Part shown: in pieces, positions 28,084-37,860 of the stretch
Layout: each line of letters starts with the position of its first letter
How positions within the stretch are numbered: position 1 is the first letter of the stretch
DNA from: Acinetobacter lwoffii
Lineage (GTDB): Bacteria; Pseudomonadota; Gammaproteobacteria; Pseudomonadales; Moraxellaceae
Direction: 5' to 3'
Assembly: GCF_024129355.1 (NCBI RefSeq)
Contig: NZ_JAMXXP010000012.1
Span: 1 to 64,000, forward strand
DNA: 64,000 bases
Notes under the pieces: model-generated
Told to the model about the DNA's origin: nothing
The model's database searches: none
Seen by the model: only the letters and a program-made list of their open reading frames with translations
Program-made: the position numbers and the translations under genes

Positions 28084-28305
28084 GTTTTTAGAAGAAAAGT
28101 GTACGATATTGCTTACAACAGTTTACGCTTCTTGCGAATGGGCAGGGGTTGGGAATCTGGGTATTCTAGGTTTATCAGCACAGGGAGTCGAGAAAGGATA
28201 TTCTCATAAGGAAGACGAAGCTGAATGAAAACATCATGGATATGATGCTGAAAGGGACATCACAAAAAAGTAGAACGAATTATAATATGTGAAAGCACAA
28301 CCTCA
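28084..28305. other. Intergenic region with no gene
   Basis: Together with the following hairpin this is about 320 bases between two convergent genes. A reading frame running out of the preceding gene (28040-28228) has no ribosome-binding site or family match, so I treat it as chance. Only the 10-bp hairpin downstream stands out. Confidence 0.5.
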
Positions 28306-28342
28306 TTAACCCGAGTTTTACAGGATGTAGAGCTCGGGTTAA
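28306..28342. terminator. Hairpin, probable bidirectional terminator
   Basis: TTAACCCGAG pairs perfectly with CTCGGGTTAA (10 bp) across a 17-base loop. It lies between convergent genes. The flanks are A/T-rich but lack a long T-run, so it is weaker than others in the window. Confidence 0.55.
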
Positions 28343-28406
28343 ATTATTTCAATTACTTAAACATGATTTTAAGCTATAGCCCTTCAAATTCCGTGATCAA
28401 ATTGAT

Positions 28407-29342
28407 TTAGTAAATTGATTTATAACCTTCAGGGCGAGTCTTAAAACGGCGGTGGAACCACATATATTGGGTCGGTGCAATGCGTAACTGCTGCTCGATT
28501 ACCAGATTCACGCGGGTGGCATCTTCGACTTCATTTTCACCAGGAAAATTTTCCAGTGCTGGTTCAATCAGCACATGGTAGCGCGGATTATTAATATCGC
28601 CATGACGGTAGAAATATAAAGGAATTGCAGCCGCTTTGGTCATTTTTAGTAAACGACGATGTGCGGTTACAGTCGCCGCAGGCACACCAAAAAATGGTGC
28701 CATCACGCCTTGTTTTAAACCATAATCCTGATCCGGACTGTACCAGATTGCATGGCCATTTTTTAGATTGCGTACCAAGCCACGCATATCATCATGATCA
28801 ATCTGGTTGGCATAAATTGTGGCACGACAACGGTAAATCAGCATGTCCAAAAGCGGATTATTCTGCGGACGATACACCACATCCGGGTCAAAATACTGTG
28901 CGCACAGGTAGCCACCTGCATCCAGCAAGGTTGAATGCGTGCCTAATAAAAGCATACCTTGGCCTGCGGCTTGTGCCTTTTGAATATGTTCCAGCCCTTC
29001 AATACTGACGCGACCCTGAAACCATTTCGGACTGTACCAGGCATTTAGCGTCTCAAACACACCCAGCATTTGATCGATAAATACCTGACGGGCATTGTCC
29101 TGTACCTGCTTTTCAGACCATTCGGGAAAGCAGACTTCCAGATTACGCAGCGTGGTTTCACGGCGTGATTTCAAGTATTTAAAAGAAAGCTGGCCCAGCA
29201 GGGACGCCAGACGATGCTGAATGGCCCAAGGTAAGATCGCCAGAATCATCAGGAAAATAATGCCCAGCCAGTTGCCCCAGTATTGAGGTAACAGGAATGA
29301 CCATTGAAATTCACCGGGTTGATATGCAGGCTGAGTACTCAT
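28407..29342 (-). CDS. lpxL: Lipid A biosynthesis acyltransferase (LpxL/HtrB type)
   Basis: A 311-residue inner-membrane enzyme that adds a secondary acyl chain to lipid A. An N-terminal membrane anchor (WLGIIFLMILAILPWAI) is followed by the catalytic H136-S-T-L-L-D141 (HX4D) motif in LLLGTHSTLLDAGG. YRPQNNPLLD and YSPDQDYG...FFGVPAATV are family blocks. The start ATG at 29342 lacks a clear ribosome-binding site. LpxL versus LpxM cannot be fully separated by eye, but the LpxL form fits the overall motif spacing. Confidence 0.87.
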   Translation of the reverse strand: MSTQPAYQPGEFQWSFLLPQYWGNWLGIIFLMILAILPWAIQHRLASLLGQLSFKYLKSRRETTLRNLEVCFPEWSEKQVQDNARQVFIDQMLGVFETLNAWYSPKWFQGRVSIEGLEHIQKAQAAGQGMLLLGTHSTLLDAGGYLCAQYFDPDVVYRPQNNPLLDMLIYRCRATIYANQIDHDDMRGLVRNLKNGHAIWYSPDQDYGLKQGVMAPFFGVPAATVTAHRRLLKMTKAAAIPLYFYRHGDINNPRYHVLIEPALENFPGENEVEDATRVNLVIEQQLRIAPTQYMWFHRRFKTRPEGYKSIY

Positions 29343-29395
29343 AAAACAATATAGGGCCAAAAGATTAAGTGCAGTCTAACAGAGAAGATTATTGA

Positions 29396-29428
29396 AATAA
29401 AAAAGCATCTGTACGAATACAGATGCTT
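29396..29428 (-). terminator. Intrinsic terminator of uup
   Basis: AAGCATCTGT (29403-29412) pairs with ACAGATGCTT (29419-29428), a perfect 10-bp stem. A T-run follows on the minus strand. Confidence 0.88.
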
Positions 29429-29449
29429 GAGTAAAAGCTCGGGGAATAT

Positions 29450-31354
29450 TTAGCCGTTACTTAGGTTGTCCAGTTCTTCCCAGCGCTCTAATTTTTCCAG
29501 TAACAGCTCATCAATTTCAGATAAACGGTTAGAAAGTTTTAGTGCTTTATCGGAATCAGTCACAAATAAAGAACCATCAGCCAGTTGTGCATTGATCTCG
29601 GCCTGCTCTTTTTCCAGCGCTTCCATCTCAGCTGGAAGTTGCTCGAGTGCGCGCTGGTCTTTATAACTGAGTTTAACTTTTTTGGCAGCGACCGGCGCAG
29701 TCTCGGCTTCTGCTTTGGCCATGGCTTTTTTCACGGCACTTTTTTGGTCAACCACGGTTTGATCCGGACGTTGTTCAAGATAATCCTGATAACCGCCAAC
29801 ATATTCGTCAATATTGCCCTTACCATCAAAGACCCAAGTGGATGTTACCACGTTGTCCATAAAGGCACGGTCATGCGAGATCAACAGTAGGGTGCCTTTG
29901 TAGCCACCCAGCATCTCTTCCAGTAACTCTAAAGTCACCATATCCAGGTCGTTGGTTGGCTCATCCATCACAATCAGGTTCGATGGTTTCAGCAACAGTT
30001 TCGCTAGCAGGATACGGTTGCGCTCACCACCTGACAAAGCTTTGACTGGTGTACGGGCACGTTCTGGCGAAAACAGGAAATCTTGTAAATAACTATAGAT
30101 ATGACGACGGTTACCATTCACATCCACGTGGTCAGAACCTTCTGATACGTTATCTTTGACTGATTTTTCCAGATCCAACGCATTACGTAACTGGTCAAAA
30201 TAGGCCACTTCAAGCTGCGTACCGGTCTTCACCGTACCGCCATGTTCTAGCTCGCCCAGAATGGCTTTAATGAGTGTAGTTTTACCGACACCGTTATCAC
30301 CGACCAGACCGATACGGTCGCCACGGAGTACAAGTGCAGAGAAATTATTGATGATCGGTGCATTTTCACCGAATTTCACACTCAGGTTCTCAATTTCAAA
30401 CACCAGTTTGCCTGAACGGTTGGCATCCTGAGTTGCCATCGTCACTTTACCTTGTTGCGAACGACGTGCTCTAGATTCTTCACGCAATGCTTTCAGGGCA
30501 CGGACACGGCCTTCGTTGCGGGTACGACGGGCTTTAATCCCTTGACGGATCCAGACTTCTTCTTCAGCCAGCTTTTTATCGAAGAGCGCATTTTGCTTTT
30601 CTTCAGCTTCCATCTGCTGGGCTTTCAGGTCTAGATAACGTGAATAGTTACCTTCATAGCTACGTAGTTGACCACGATCCAGCTCGACAATACGGGTGGC
30701 AATGCTATCGACAAAGGCACGGTCATGCGAAATGAACAGCAGGGTCAAATTGTTTTGATCGAGCAGGAATTTTTCCAGCCATTCGATACTTTCAACGTCT
30801 AAATGGTTCGTCGGTTCGTCCAGTAACAGCACATCGGGTTGGGTAAGTAAAGCACGTGCCAGTAGTACACGACGCTTACGACCACCAGATAAATCGGCAA
30901 GATCTGCATCCGGGTCCAGGCCCATTTTGCTTAAAATCGAATTGACTTTGGTTTCCAGCGCCCAGCCATCCAGCTGATCCATTTTGTGTTGCAGGTTGCC
31001 CATACGATCACAGGCGTCCATGTCACCGAGTACACAAGCTTCACTGGCAGCATGATAAGCACGCAGAACTTCTGACGCTTCACCAGCGCCATCTGCCACG
31101 ATATCAGCCACTTTACCTGAATCCATCGGTACATCTTGCGCCAGCATGGAAATAGTAATGCCGTTTTGTAATGAAACTTCGCCGTTGTCAGGCAGTAAAC
31201 TTCCTTCAATCAGCTTAAGTAAGGTAGACTTACCCTCACCATTACGGCCAATCAAACACACTCGTTCGCCGCGTTCCAAGTTAAAATTCGCGCCGTCGAG
31301 CAGGGCGGGTCCACCAAACGCAAGTTGGACATCCCTAAGGGTAATATAGGCCAT
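29450..31354 (-). CDS. uup: ABC-F family ATPase Uup
   Basis: A 634-residue soluble protein with two ATP-binding cassettes. Walker A motifs are GRNGEGKST (about residue 36) and GDNGVGKTT (about residue 350); signatures are LSGGRKRR and LSGGERNR; Walker B motifs LLLDEPTNHLD and IVMDEPTNDLD are intact. The C-terminal 80 residues form the Uup coiled-coil domain. ABC-F proteins act on ribosomes; Uup also affects precise excision of transposons. The ATG at 31354 follows CAGGAAA; upstream codons lack a start site. It is divergent from slyX. Confidence 0.93.
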   Translation of the reverse strand: MAYITLRDVQLAFGGPALLDGANFNLERGERVCLIGRNGEGKSTLLKLIEGSLLPDNGEVSLQNGITISMLAQDVPMDSGKVADIVADGAGEASEVLRAYHAASEACVLGDMDACDRMGNLQHKMDQLDGWALETKVNSILSKMGLDPDADLADLSGGRKRRVLLARALLTQPDVLLLDEPTNHLDVESIEWLEKFLLDQNNLTLLFISHDRAFVDSIATRIVELDRGQLRSYEGNYSRYLDLKAQQMEAEEKQNALFDKKLAEEEVWIRQGIKARRTRNEGRVRALKALREESRARRSQQGKVTMATQDANRSGKLVFEIENLSVKFGENAPIINNFSALVLRGDRIGLVGDNGVGKTTLIKAILGELEHGGTVKTGTQLEVAYFDQLRNALDLEKSVKDNVSEGSDHVDVNGNRRHIYSYLQDFLFSPERARTPVKALSGGERNRILLAKLLLKPSNLIVMDEPTNDLDMVTLELLEEMLGGYKGTLLLISHDRAFMDNVVTSTWVFDGKGNIDEYVGGYQDYLEQRPDQTVVDQKSAVKKAMAKAEAETAPVAAKKVKLSYKDQRALEQLPAEMEALEKEQAEINAQLADGSLFVTDSDKALKLSNRLSEIDELLLEKLERWEELDNLSNG

Positions 31355-31387
31355 AATGTTTCCTGAAATCCCCAATGAGGACTTTAA

Positions 31388-31633
31388 ATGACTAAACAAC
31401 AAAATCTAAATGATCAGGCGTCATTTTCCGCACCCATTGAAGATTTGCAAGTGCGAATTGCATTTTTAGACGATTTAGTTGAACAGTTGAATGATCAGGT
31501 GGCTAAACAGACCCTGGAAATTGCTGATCTGAAAAAGCAAATGACGCTGTTATATCAACGTGTTGAGTCCTCCGACCTGTCTGAAGGCATTGCAGAATTT
31601 GATCCGGTTGCAGATCGCCCACCACATTATTAA
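31388..31633 (+). CDS. slyX: SlyX family protein
   Basis: An 81-residue mostly coiled-coil protein: DLQVRIAFLDDLVEQLNDQV through KQMTLLYQRV, ending PVADRPPHY, the conserved SlyX C-terminus. Its function is unknown although it is widespread. The start is 33 bases from the divergent uup start, so the two promoters must overlap or lie inside the coding regions. Confidence 0.85.
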   Translation: MTKQQNLNDQASFSAPIEDLQVRIAFLDDLVEQLNDQVAKQTLEIADLKKQMTLLYQRVESSDLSEGIAEFDPVADRPPHY

Positions 31634-31662
31634 TTTGCAACCAATGATTTAATCAACAATGA

Positions 31663-31687
31663 CCCTTAGGTAATCTAAGGGTTTTTT
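31663..31687 (+). terminator. Intrinsic terminator after slyX
   Basis: CCCTTAG / CTAAGGG stem with loop GTAAT followed by six Ts. Confidence 0.88.
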
Positions 31688-32000
31688 ATTGAAAAATAAA
31701 AATGAACCAATCTATAAGGTGATAAAAAGAGAAATATTTTTGTTTTGAATGGGCTTTTAAATTGCCTTAAACACGCATATAAAAGTAATAAAGCGCAACG
31801 CGATGATCAAGTTCAAAAGAGTTTTCCTGCTGAAAACAAATATTCGCGCTCGTAAACAGATTTCTTGCAGGTATTTCATAAAATGCAGTTTGGATCTCTG
31901 CCGAAACAGGCCTGCACCCATTCAACCGTAAAATTATTTGACCTTTCACTCACTTCCTACTCTAATACCGGCTCTCAGGTACATTCCGGAATTGCGTCCC
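31688..32000. other. Intergenic region upstream of the PIN-like gene
   Basis: About 310 bases. A 60-residue reading frame on the minus strand (31767-31949) has no ribosome-binding site or recognisable family, and I do not call it. The promoter of the PIN-like gene should lie here but I cannot assign its boxes. Confidence 0.45.
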
Positions 32001-33005
32001 ATGCACCCAAAAGTTGTTCTACTCGACCTCGAAAATAATTTCCCTACAGCCAAGTTAATGCGTGAGATTGTGGCGCATTATTCGACTTTATATCTGTTTA
32101 GCTGTGCTGGAAAATTTGAATTCTCTTTAGAGGATTTAACCGAGTTTGCCGGCTGGATTAGCAGTGGTCAGGTGGTGGTACTGGATACGCCTGAATCGCC
32201 ACAAAAAGAATATGAATATGCGGTTATTGTCGGTCAGCTTATGGCGCTACTGGAGCCGGAAACCGAGGTTGAATTGATCTCGGCGATGGACACCTGCGAG
32301 ATGTTGCAGCAGATGCTGCAGGCTTCTGATATTCCGTGTCACCTGATTCAGATTCAGCCTGATGAGACACACATTCCAACAGATCAACCTAAAAATCATC
32401 TTCCGAGTCTGGATACCATCAAGAACAAACCTGCCTTGCAACTGGTGAAAAAATACTGTGATGCGTTAGGGAAAATGAGCGGCAAACCGAATACGGTGGA
32501 AACCCTAAAAAACTCAGTGGCGAATATTCTGCAAGTGATGCCGGTAAAAGCTCAGCATGTGGTCGGCATGTTGATTAACCTGAAAATCGTCAAACGCTAT
32601 GATGAGCAAATCAGCTTCCGCAAAAAAGTTTTGAAACAATGGCTGCAACTCAATCTGGATGAACAAAGCCCGGTTGAAAATCCAAAACTGGATCAGGTCA
32701 TTTCCCAACTGAAGGCAGAAGAAGCTCCAGTTGAATCTGAAATACTCAAGTCACCAATCCAGTCGGCACAGCAAGACCTGTTCAAGAACTTTGGCCGGAT
32801 CGATCCGGTACAACTGGAAGTGGCGCGTAAACTGCGTGAATTGCAGGGCGATAAACCCAAAGACATTTATGAGCTGCGTGATTTACTGGAACAGTTATTT
32901 CCAAAATCGGACATCCGCTTGCTGCTGAAGGAGTTGATCGAGAAAGGTTATATTTACTGGAATGGTCACGAAATTTTATATAGTCATGAAATGTTCCTGA
33001 ATTAA
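32001..33005 (+). CDS. PIN-like domain protein with helical C-terminal region
   Basis: A 334-residue protein. Residues 1-120 look like a PIN/NYN-type nuclease fold: the first strand VVLLDLENN gives D9 and E11, KEYEYAVIVGQLMALL is the central helix after a conserved acidic turn, and ELISAMDTCEMLQQML resembles the strand with the later Asp. Residues 145-334 are mostly helical with two winged-helix-like stretches; the last (DIYELRDLLEQLF...YIYWNGHEILY) looks like a wHTH. RNA binding or cleavage is an inference. ATG 32001 is chosen over a TTG 21 codons upstream. Confidence 0.72.
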   Translation: MHPKVVLLDLENNFPTAKLMREIVAHYSTLYLFSCAGKFEFSLEDLTEFAGWISSGQVVVLDTPESPQKEYEYAVIVGQLMALLEPETEVELISAMDTCEMLQQMLQASDIPCHLIQIQPDETHIPTDQPKNHLPSLDTIKNKPALQLVKKYCDALGKMSGKPNTVETLKNSVANILQVMPVKAQHVVGMLINLKIVKRYDEQISFRKKVLKQWLQLNLDEQSPVENPKLDQVISQLKAEEAPVESEILKSPIQSAQQDLFKNFGRIDPVQLEVARKLRELQGDKPKDIYELRDLLEQLFPKSDIRLLLKELIEKGYIYWNGHEILYSHEMFLN

Positions 33006-33075
33006 TTTTATCGTGCAAACTTGCGTTTTATATTGTGCTTATGCAACTCTAATAATAGAACATAAAGGTTGAACT

Positions 33076-33525
33076 ATGGAAAACACTGGAATCTGGGTGA
33101 CGGTGGTCATCATCATTTTCGTCATAGGGTCGATTTTCGGGTTGCGCGTGAGCCCCCGAGAAAAAGCCTTGGGCCTGATGCGTGATAAAGCCCGTAAAAT
33201 GGGTTTGCATCCACGTCTGGTGGTGGCACCGGACTGGACCAAAATCCCGAAGGCGACTGAAAGTCGTGCCAGTATGGTCGCATACTACAGTGTGCTGATG
33301 CCAGATGCACGTTTGCCCTTGATGCGCGCCCGTGTTGTCGATAATAAACTCGAAATCGTGCAGGGTGATGAGAAATTTAAAGATTTTCCCATTGCATTAA
33401 AAGGCATTTATGCTATTGATATGCAGGCCAACTGTGTCGGCGTGTATTGGGATGAAGAAGCTGATTTAAGAGCGACTCAACTCGACGACATCAAAGCGCT
33501 GTTACACGCTTTGGCTGAACTTTAA
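33076..33525 (+). CDS. Conserved membrane-anchored protein upstream of topA
   Basis: A 149-residue protein with one N-terminal membrane span (IWVTVVIIIFVIGSIFGL, residues 6-23) and a soluble domain with many basic residues at first (SPREKALGLMRDKARKMGLHPRLVV). A related gene precedes topA in pseudomonads, so the linkage is conserved across the order. Function is unknown. It lies 30 bases before topA and is probably cotranscribed. Confidence 0.78.
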   Translation: MENTGIWVTVVIIIFVIGSIFGLRVSPREKALGLMRDKARKMGLHPRLVVAPDWTKIPKATESRASMVAYYSVLMPDARLPLMRARVVDNKLEIVQGDEKFKDFPIALKGIYAIDMQANCVGVYWDEEADLRATQLDDIKALLHALAEL

Positions 33526-33555
33526 TTTAGAAATAAACAGGATTAACGGTTAATT

Positions 33556-36198
33556 ATGGCGAACGCTCCTCGGTCCACATCAAAAAGCAGCACAGCGAAG
33601 TCTCCCGACGCTGGAAGCAAGCGTGCCCTAGTGATTGTGGAGTCGCCTGCAAAAGCGAAAACAATCAATAAGTACCTTGGTCCGAACTACATCGTAAAAT
33701 CATCAGTGGGTCATGTGCGTGACTTGCCGACAGGCGGTTCTGCAAAATCGACAGAGAAAAAACCGGCGACACGTACCAAACTGACGGATGCAGAAAAAGC
33801 TGAAAAATCACAGAATGCGTTGATTAACCGCATGGGTGTCGATCCGGAACATGACTGGAAAGCCAAATACGAAGTCCTTCCTGGCAAAGAACATGTGGTT
33901 GCCGAACTGAAAAAACTGGCATCGCAAGTCGATGAAGTCTATCTGGCAACGGATATGGACAGGGAAGGAGAGGCGATTGCCTGGCATTTAAAAGAAGTCA
34001 TCGGCGGTGATGATTCGCGTTATCAGCGTGTGGTCTTTAACGAAATTACCAAAAACGCGATTCAGGATGCCTTTAAGCATCCGTCACGTCTGGATACCAA
34101 TAAAGTCAATGCGCAGCAGGCACGCCGTTTCCTGGATCGTGTCGTGGGCTTTATGATTTCGCCATTGCTTTGGGAAAAGATTGCCCGTGGTCTTTCGGCC
34201 GGTCGCGTACAGTCGGTTGCGGTGAAGCTGGTGGTCGAGCGTGAACGCGAAATTCGTGCTTTTATTCCTGAAGAATACTGGCAGGTGTTTGCCAATACCA
34301 AATCGAAAAAAGATGATATTCGTCTCGAAGCGGTCAAGCAAAATGGCAAGACGCTCAAGCTACGCAATAAAGACGAAACTGATACCTTATTAAACCTGAT
34401 CAAAGATGCGGATTATACGGTTTCTGCACGTGAAGATAAGCCAACCAAGGTTAATCCAAGTGCGCCGTATATCACGTCAACGCTACAACAGGCAGCCAGT
34501 ACCCGTCTCGGTTTTTCTGTGAAGAAAACCATGATGCTGGCGCAGCGCCTGTATGAAGCCGGTTTCATTACCTATATGCGTACCGACTCGACATTCTTGA
34601 GCGATGATGCGGTGAATATGGTGCGTGGCCATATCGAATCCGAATTTGGCGAGAAGTATTTGCCTGCCAAGCCGAACCGTTATGGTAATAAAGCCGGTGC
34701 GCAAGAAGCGCATGAAGCCATTCGTCCATCTATGGTTGGCTTAAAAGGCGATAGTCTGGTGGGTGTTGAGCGTGATGCACAGCGTCTCTATGACTTGATC
34801 TGGCGCCAGTTTGTTGCCTGTCAGATGACTCCGGCGGAATACCTGTCGTCTACCATTTTAGTGGATGCCAATGGTGTAGAGCTGAAAGCCAAAGGCCGTA
34901 CCTTGGTCTTTGATGGCTTTACCCGCGTGCGTGGTGTCAATAAAGCAGATGACGATATTTTATTGCCTGCGGTCAAAGTCGGTGAAGTCCTTAAACTTGA
35001 GAAACTTGATCCATCTCAACATTTCACTAAACCACCAGCACGTTTTACCGAAGCCTCACTGGTCAAAGAACTCGAGAAAAAAGGCATTGGCCGTCCATCG
35101 ACCTATGCAGCGATTATTTCGACGATTCAGGATCGTGGTTATGTGAAACTGGATAACCGTCGTCTCTATGCCGAGAAGATGGGTGAGATCGTTACCGATC
35201 GTCTGGATGAAAATTTTAGTAATCTGATGAACTATGCCTTTACCGCAGATCTTGAAGGTCAGCTGGATAAAGTAGCAGATGGTGAGCGTAACTGGAAAGA
35301 GCTATTAGACAGCTTCTATGGCGATTTTAAACAACGTTTGACTACAGCGCAGGGTGAAAACGGAATGCGCCGTAATCAGCCTGTAGAAGTGGATGCGGTA
35401 CACTGTAAAGAATGTGACCGTCCGATGCAGATCCGTACCGGAACCACAGGTGTATTCTTGGGTTGTTCAGGCTATAACTTGCCGCCGAAAGAGCGTTGTA
35501 AGGGAACCTTGAACCTGACACCAGTTGAGTCTCTGGCTGCATTGTCTGATGATGAGGCTGCGGAAACTGCTGACCTGATGTCGAAGAAGCGTTGTCCGAT
35601 CTGTGAAACTGCCATGGACAGCTATGTGATTGATGGCGGTCGTAAACTGCATATCTGTGGGAATAACCCGGACTGTAGTGGTTTTGAACTTGAAGAAGGC
35701 GAGTTCAAAATTAAAGGCTATGATGGCCCAAGCATTCCATGCGACAAGTGTGATGGCGAAATGCAGCTGAAGACAGGCCGTTTTGGTCCTTACTTTGCCT
35801 GTACCAGCTGTGACAATACCCGTAAAGTCTTAAAGAGCGGTCAGCCTGCACCTCCACGTGTGGATCCGATCAAGATGGAACATTTACGTTCTGCCAAGCA
35901 TGACGATTTCTTTGTACTGCGTGACGGTGCAGCCGGTTTATTCCTGGCGGCGAGCAAGTTCCCGAAAGTGCGTGAAACCCGTGCACCGAAAGTGGCCGAG
36001 ATTCGTTCTGTTGCTGATCAGCTTGATCCAAAGTATCAGTTTATCTTGCAGGCACCCGATGTAGACCCGGAAGGGAATCCGACTCTGGTAAAATTTAGCC
36101 GTAAGAACCAGTCACAATATATTGGTTCGGAAACTGCAGAAGGCAAGCAAACCAAATGGTCTCTGGTTTACCAGGACGGAAAATGGGTTGAAGCCTAA
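33556..36198 (+). CDS. topA: DNA topoisomerase I
   Basis: An 880-residue type IA topoisomerase that relaxes negative supercoils. The Toprim domain starts [14 protein letters not shown] and contains [15 protein letters not shown]. The catalytic Tyr340 is in FITYMRTDS. Three C-terminal zinc-ribbon units follow residue 610: CKECDRPM...C, CPICETAM...CGNNPDC and CDKCDGEM...CTSC. The last 60 residues form another C-terminal repeat. Length and motifs are normal for gammaproteobacteria. Confidence 0.97.
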   Translation: MANAPRSTSKSSTAKSPDAGSKRALVIVESPAKAKTINKYLGPNYIVKSSVGHVRDLPTGGSAKSTEKKPATRTKLTDAEKAEKSQNALINRMGVDPEHDWKAKYEVLPGKEHVVAELKKLASQVDEVYLATDMDREGEAIAWHLKEVIGGDDSRYQRVVFNEITKNAIQDAFKHPSRLDTNKVNAQQARRFLDRVVGFMISPLLWEKIARGLSAGRVQSVAVKLVVEREREIRAFIPEEYWQVFANTKSKKDDIRLEAVKQNGKTLKLRNKDETDTLLNLIKDADYTVSAREDKPTKVNPSAPYITSTLQQAASTRLGFSVKKTMMLAQRLYEAGFITYMRTDSTFLSDDAVNMVRGHIESEFGEKYLPAKPNRYGNKAGAQEAHEAIRPSMVGLKGDSLVGVERDAQRLYDLIWRQFVACQMTPAEYLSSTILVDANGVELKAKGRTLVFDGFTRVRGVNKADDDILLPAVKVGEVLKLEKLDPSQHFTKPPARFTEASLVKELEKKGIGRPSTYAAIISTIQDRGYVKLDNRRLYAEKMGEIVTDRLDENFSNLMNYAFTADLEGQLDKVADGERNWKELLDSFYGDFKQRLTTAQGENGMRRNQPVEVDAVHCKECDRPMQIRTGTTGVFLGCSGYNLPPKERCKGTLNLTPVESLAALSDDEAAETADLMSKKRCPICETAMDSYVIDGGRKLHICGNNPDCSGFELEEGEFKIKGYDGPSIPCDKCDGEMQLKTGRFGPYFACTSCDNTRKVLKSGQPAPPRVDPIKMEHLRSAKHDDFFVLRDGAAGLFLAASKFPKVRETRAPKVAEIRSVADQLDPKYQFILQAPDVDPEGNPTLVKFSRKNQSQYIGSETAEGKQTKWSLVYQDGKWVEA

Positions 36199-36210
36199 AT
36201 TCTAAGATTC

Positions 36211-36240
36211 AAAAAATGCTGACGAAAGTCGGCATTTTTT
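36211..36240 (+). terminator. Intrinsic terminator after topA
   Basis: AATGCTGAC / GTCGGCATT stem (one wobble pair) with a GAAA-type loop and a T-run. Confidence 0.88.
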
Positions 36241-36290
36241 ATGTCAGAATCATTTATACAAAAAATTAAAAATAATATTTTGGGGTGGAT

Positions 36291-37094
36291 GTGGATATTC
36301 AGACAAAAAAGTTCGCTGTATTAATCGATGCGGATAATTCTTCTATCAACGCGATTTCATCAGTGTTGGAAGAAGTTGCGAAATATGGCATTGCCAGTGT
36401 CAAACGTGTGTATGGGGACTGGAGCAGCGAAACTTTAAAGAAATGGCGAGATGTACTCCTTCCTCATGCCATCACTCCGGTACAACAATTCGCTTATACC
36501 AAGGGTAAAGATGCGACGGATATGATCCTGATCATTGATGCTATGGATTTACTTTATGCAGGTGCATTAGATGGATTTTGTATCGTATCCAGCGATAGCG
36601 ATTTCACGCCCTTAGCTTCACGTATTCGTGAAAATGGTCTAACAGTGTATGGCTTTGGCAAAAAAGCTACGCCTGAAGCATTTAAGAAAGCCTGTGACAA
36701 GTTCATTTATATCGAAAACTTACTTGTAGATAGTGAAATTAAAAATAATGAGGATGGTGAAGAAACAGGATCAATAGATAAAAAAGTTTCGGAGATTATC
36801 AAGACTAATGGACAAAAAACTATATCTACGCAAAAGGAAATTCAGTTACCTGAAGGGATGGATCGAGCTACGCTTAACTTAATTTATAAAGCTGTAAAAG
36901 ATAATGCCGATGATAATGGATGGGCGAATTTAGGGATGGTCGGGCAGTATATCAGTGCAGTAAAGCCTGATTTTGACTCTCGTAACTATGGTAGAGCCAA
37001 ATTGTCAGGATTAATAAAAACTTTAAATTTATTTGAAACAAAAATAGAAATGAGTCAGATGTATTTAAGAAAAATGAAAAAGCAGAGTGTGTAA
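36291..37094 (+). CDS. NYN domain (LabA-like PIN) protein with C-terminal OST-HTH/LOTUS domain
   Basis: A 267-residue protein. The NYN nuclease domain spans about residues 6-145: FAVLIDADNSSINAI carries two Asp, KGKDATDMILIIDAMDLL and IVSSDSDFTPLASRIRENG hold the other acidic positions. Residues 185-265 form an OST-HTH/LOTUS winged helix (WANLGMVGQYISAVKPDFDSRNYGRAKLSGLIKTL), which binds RNA in known cases. There is no ATG at the start; GTG codons at 36285 and 36291 are possible, and GGGGTGG fits the second. The central linker is Lys/Asn-rich and more AT-rich than its neighbours. Confidence 0.82.
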   Translation: MDIQTKKFAVLIDADNSSINAISSVLEEVAKYGIASVKRVYGDWSSETLKKWRDVLLPHAITPVQQFAYTKGKDATDMILIIDAMDLLYAGALDGFCIVSSDSDFTPLASRIRENGLTVYGFGKKATPEAFKKACDKFIYIENLLVDSEIKNNEDGEETGSIDKKVSEIIKTNGQKTISTQKEIQLPEGMDRATLNLIYKAVKDNADDNGWANLGMVGQYISAVKPDFDSRNYGRAKLSGLIKTLNLFETKIEMSQMYLRKMKKQSV

Positions 37095-37099
37095 TCGAT

Positions 37100-37855
37100 A
37101 TGTGGAAAAAGATTCGGATTCTGATTTTATTAATCATCTTATTGATTGTCGCGGTCAATGCCTATCGTGATCAAAACCAGAACTGGTCAAAGCCGATTAT
37201 TGTGTTGCTGCATCCGATTAATGCCGATGGATTACCGACCACACAGCAATATATCCAGCAACTGTCAGCTCAGGACCTGAATGGAGCACGGGAATATCTG
37301 GAAAAAGCAGCTCAGCAGTATCGTGGACAGCCGACTTATTTTTATTTTAATTTAGGCCGTGAGCTTCAAGTTCTACCACCCAAAGTCCCTGAGCAAGACT
37401 CGCTCATCGATACAGTTTTATGGAGTTTAAAATTCCGGTTCTATGCTTGGAAACAGCGACAGAGTTCAGACCCTTCAGCCAATGTGACTTTATTTTTAAA
37501 TTACTATGATCCTGCGCAGACCAAGCAATTAAAGCATTCAACCGCCTTGCAAAAAGGCCGGATTGGTTCGGTGAATCTATTTGCATCCAAGCAACAGACT
37601 GAACAGAATAAAATTGTATTGGTGCATGAATTACTGCATGCCTTTGGCGCCTCGGATAAATATGATTTAGCGACAGGCCAACCGATTTATCCGCTGGGTT
37701 ATGCATTTCCAGATCAGCAACCCTTATTTCCGCAAGCCAAGGCGGAGCTGATGGCAGGACATATTCCACTGTCTCAAACCACCAGTAAAATGCCAGAATC
37801 TTTAAATCAAACCTTGATTAATGAGATAACTGCAATTGAACTGGGCTGGAAATAA
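37100..37855 (+). CDS. Metzincin-like membrane-anchored zinc protease candidate
   Basis: A 251-residue protein with an N-terminal membrane span or uncleaved signal (ILILLIILLIVAVNA, residues 7-21), then a periplasmic domain. HELLHAFGASD at residues 176-186 fits the metzincin pattern HExxHxxGxx(H/D), giving H176, H180 and D186 as zinc ligands and E177 as the base. AELMAGHIP further on could be the Met-turn. I know of no named family for it. The gene starts 6 bases after the NYN-LOTUS gene, so the two are probably cotranscribed. Confidence 0.7.
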   Translation: MWKKIRILILLIILLIVAVNAYRDQNQNWSKPIIVLLHPINADGLPTTQQYIQQLSAQDLNGAREYLEKAAQQYRGQPTYFYFNLGRELQVLPPKVPEQDSLIDTVLWSLKFRFYAWKQRQSSDPSANVTLFLNYYDPAQTKQLKHSTALQKGRIGSVNLFASKQQTEQNKIVLVHELLHAFGASDKYDLATGQPIYPLGYAFPDQQPLFPQAKAELMAGHIPLSQTTSKMPESLNQTLINEITAIELGWK

Positions 37856-37860
37856 AGACT

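Noticed and set aside
28040-28228. Reading frame overlapping the end of the EEP-fold gene
   Set aside because: No start signal and unlike any family; the sequence after 28083 looks non-coding.
31767-31949. 60-residue frame on the minus strand upstream of the PIN-like gene
   Set aside because: No ribosome-binding site, no recognisable motif, and it lies in the presumed promoter region of the next gene.
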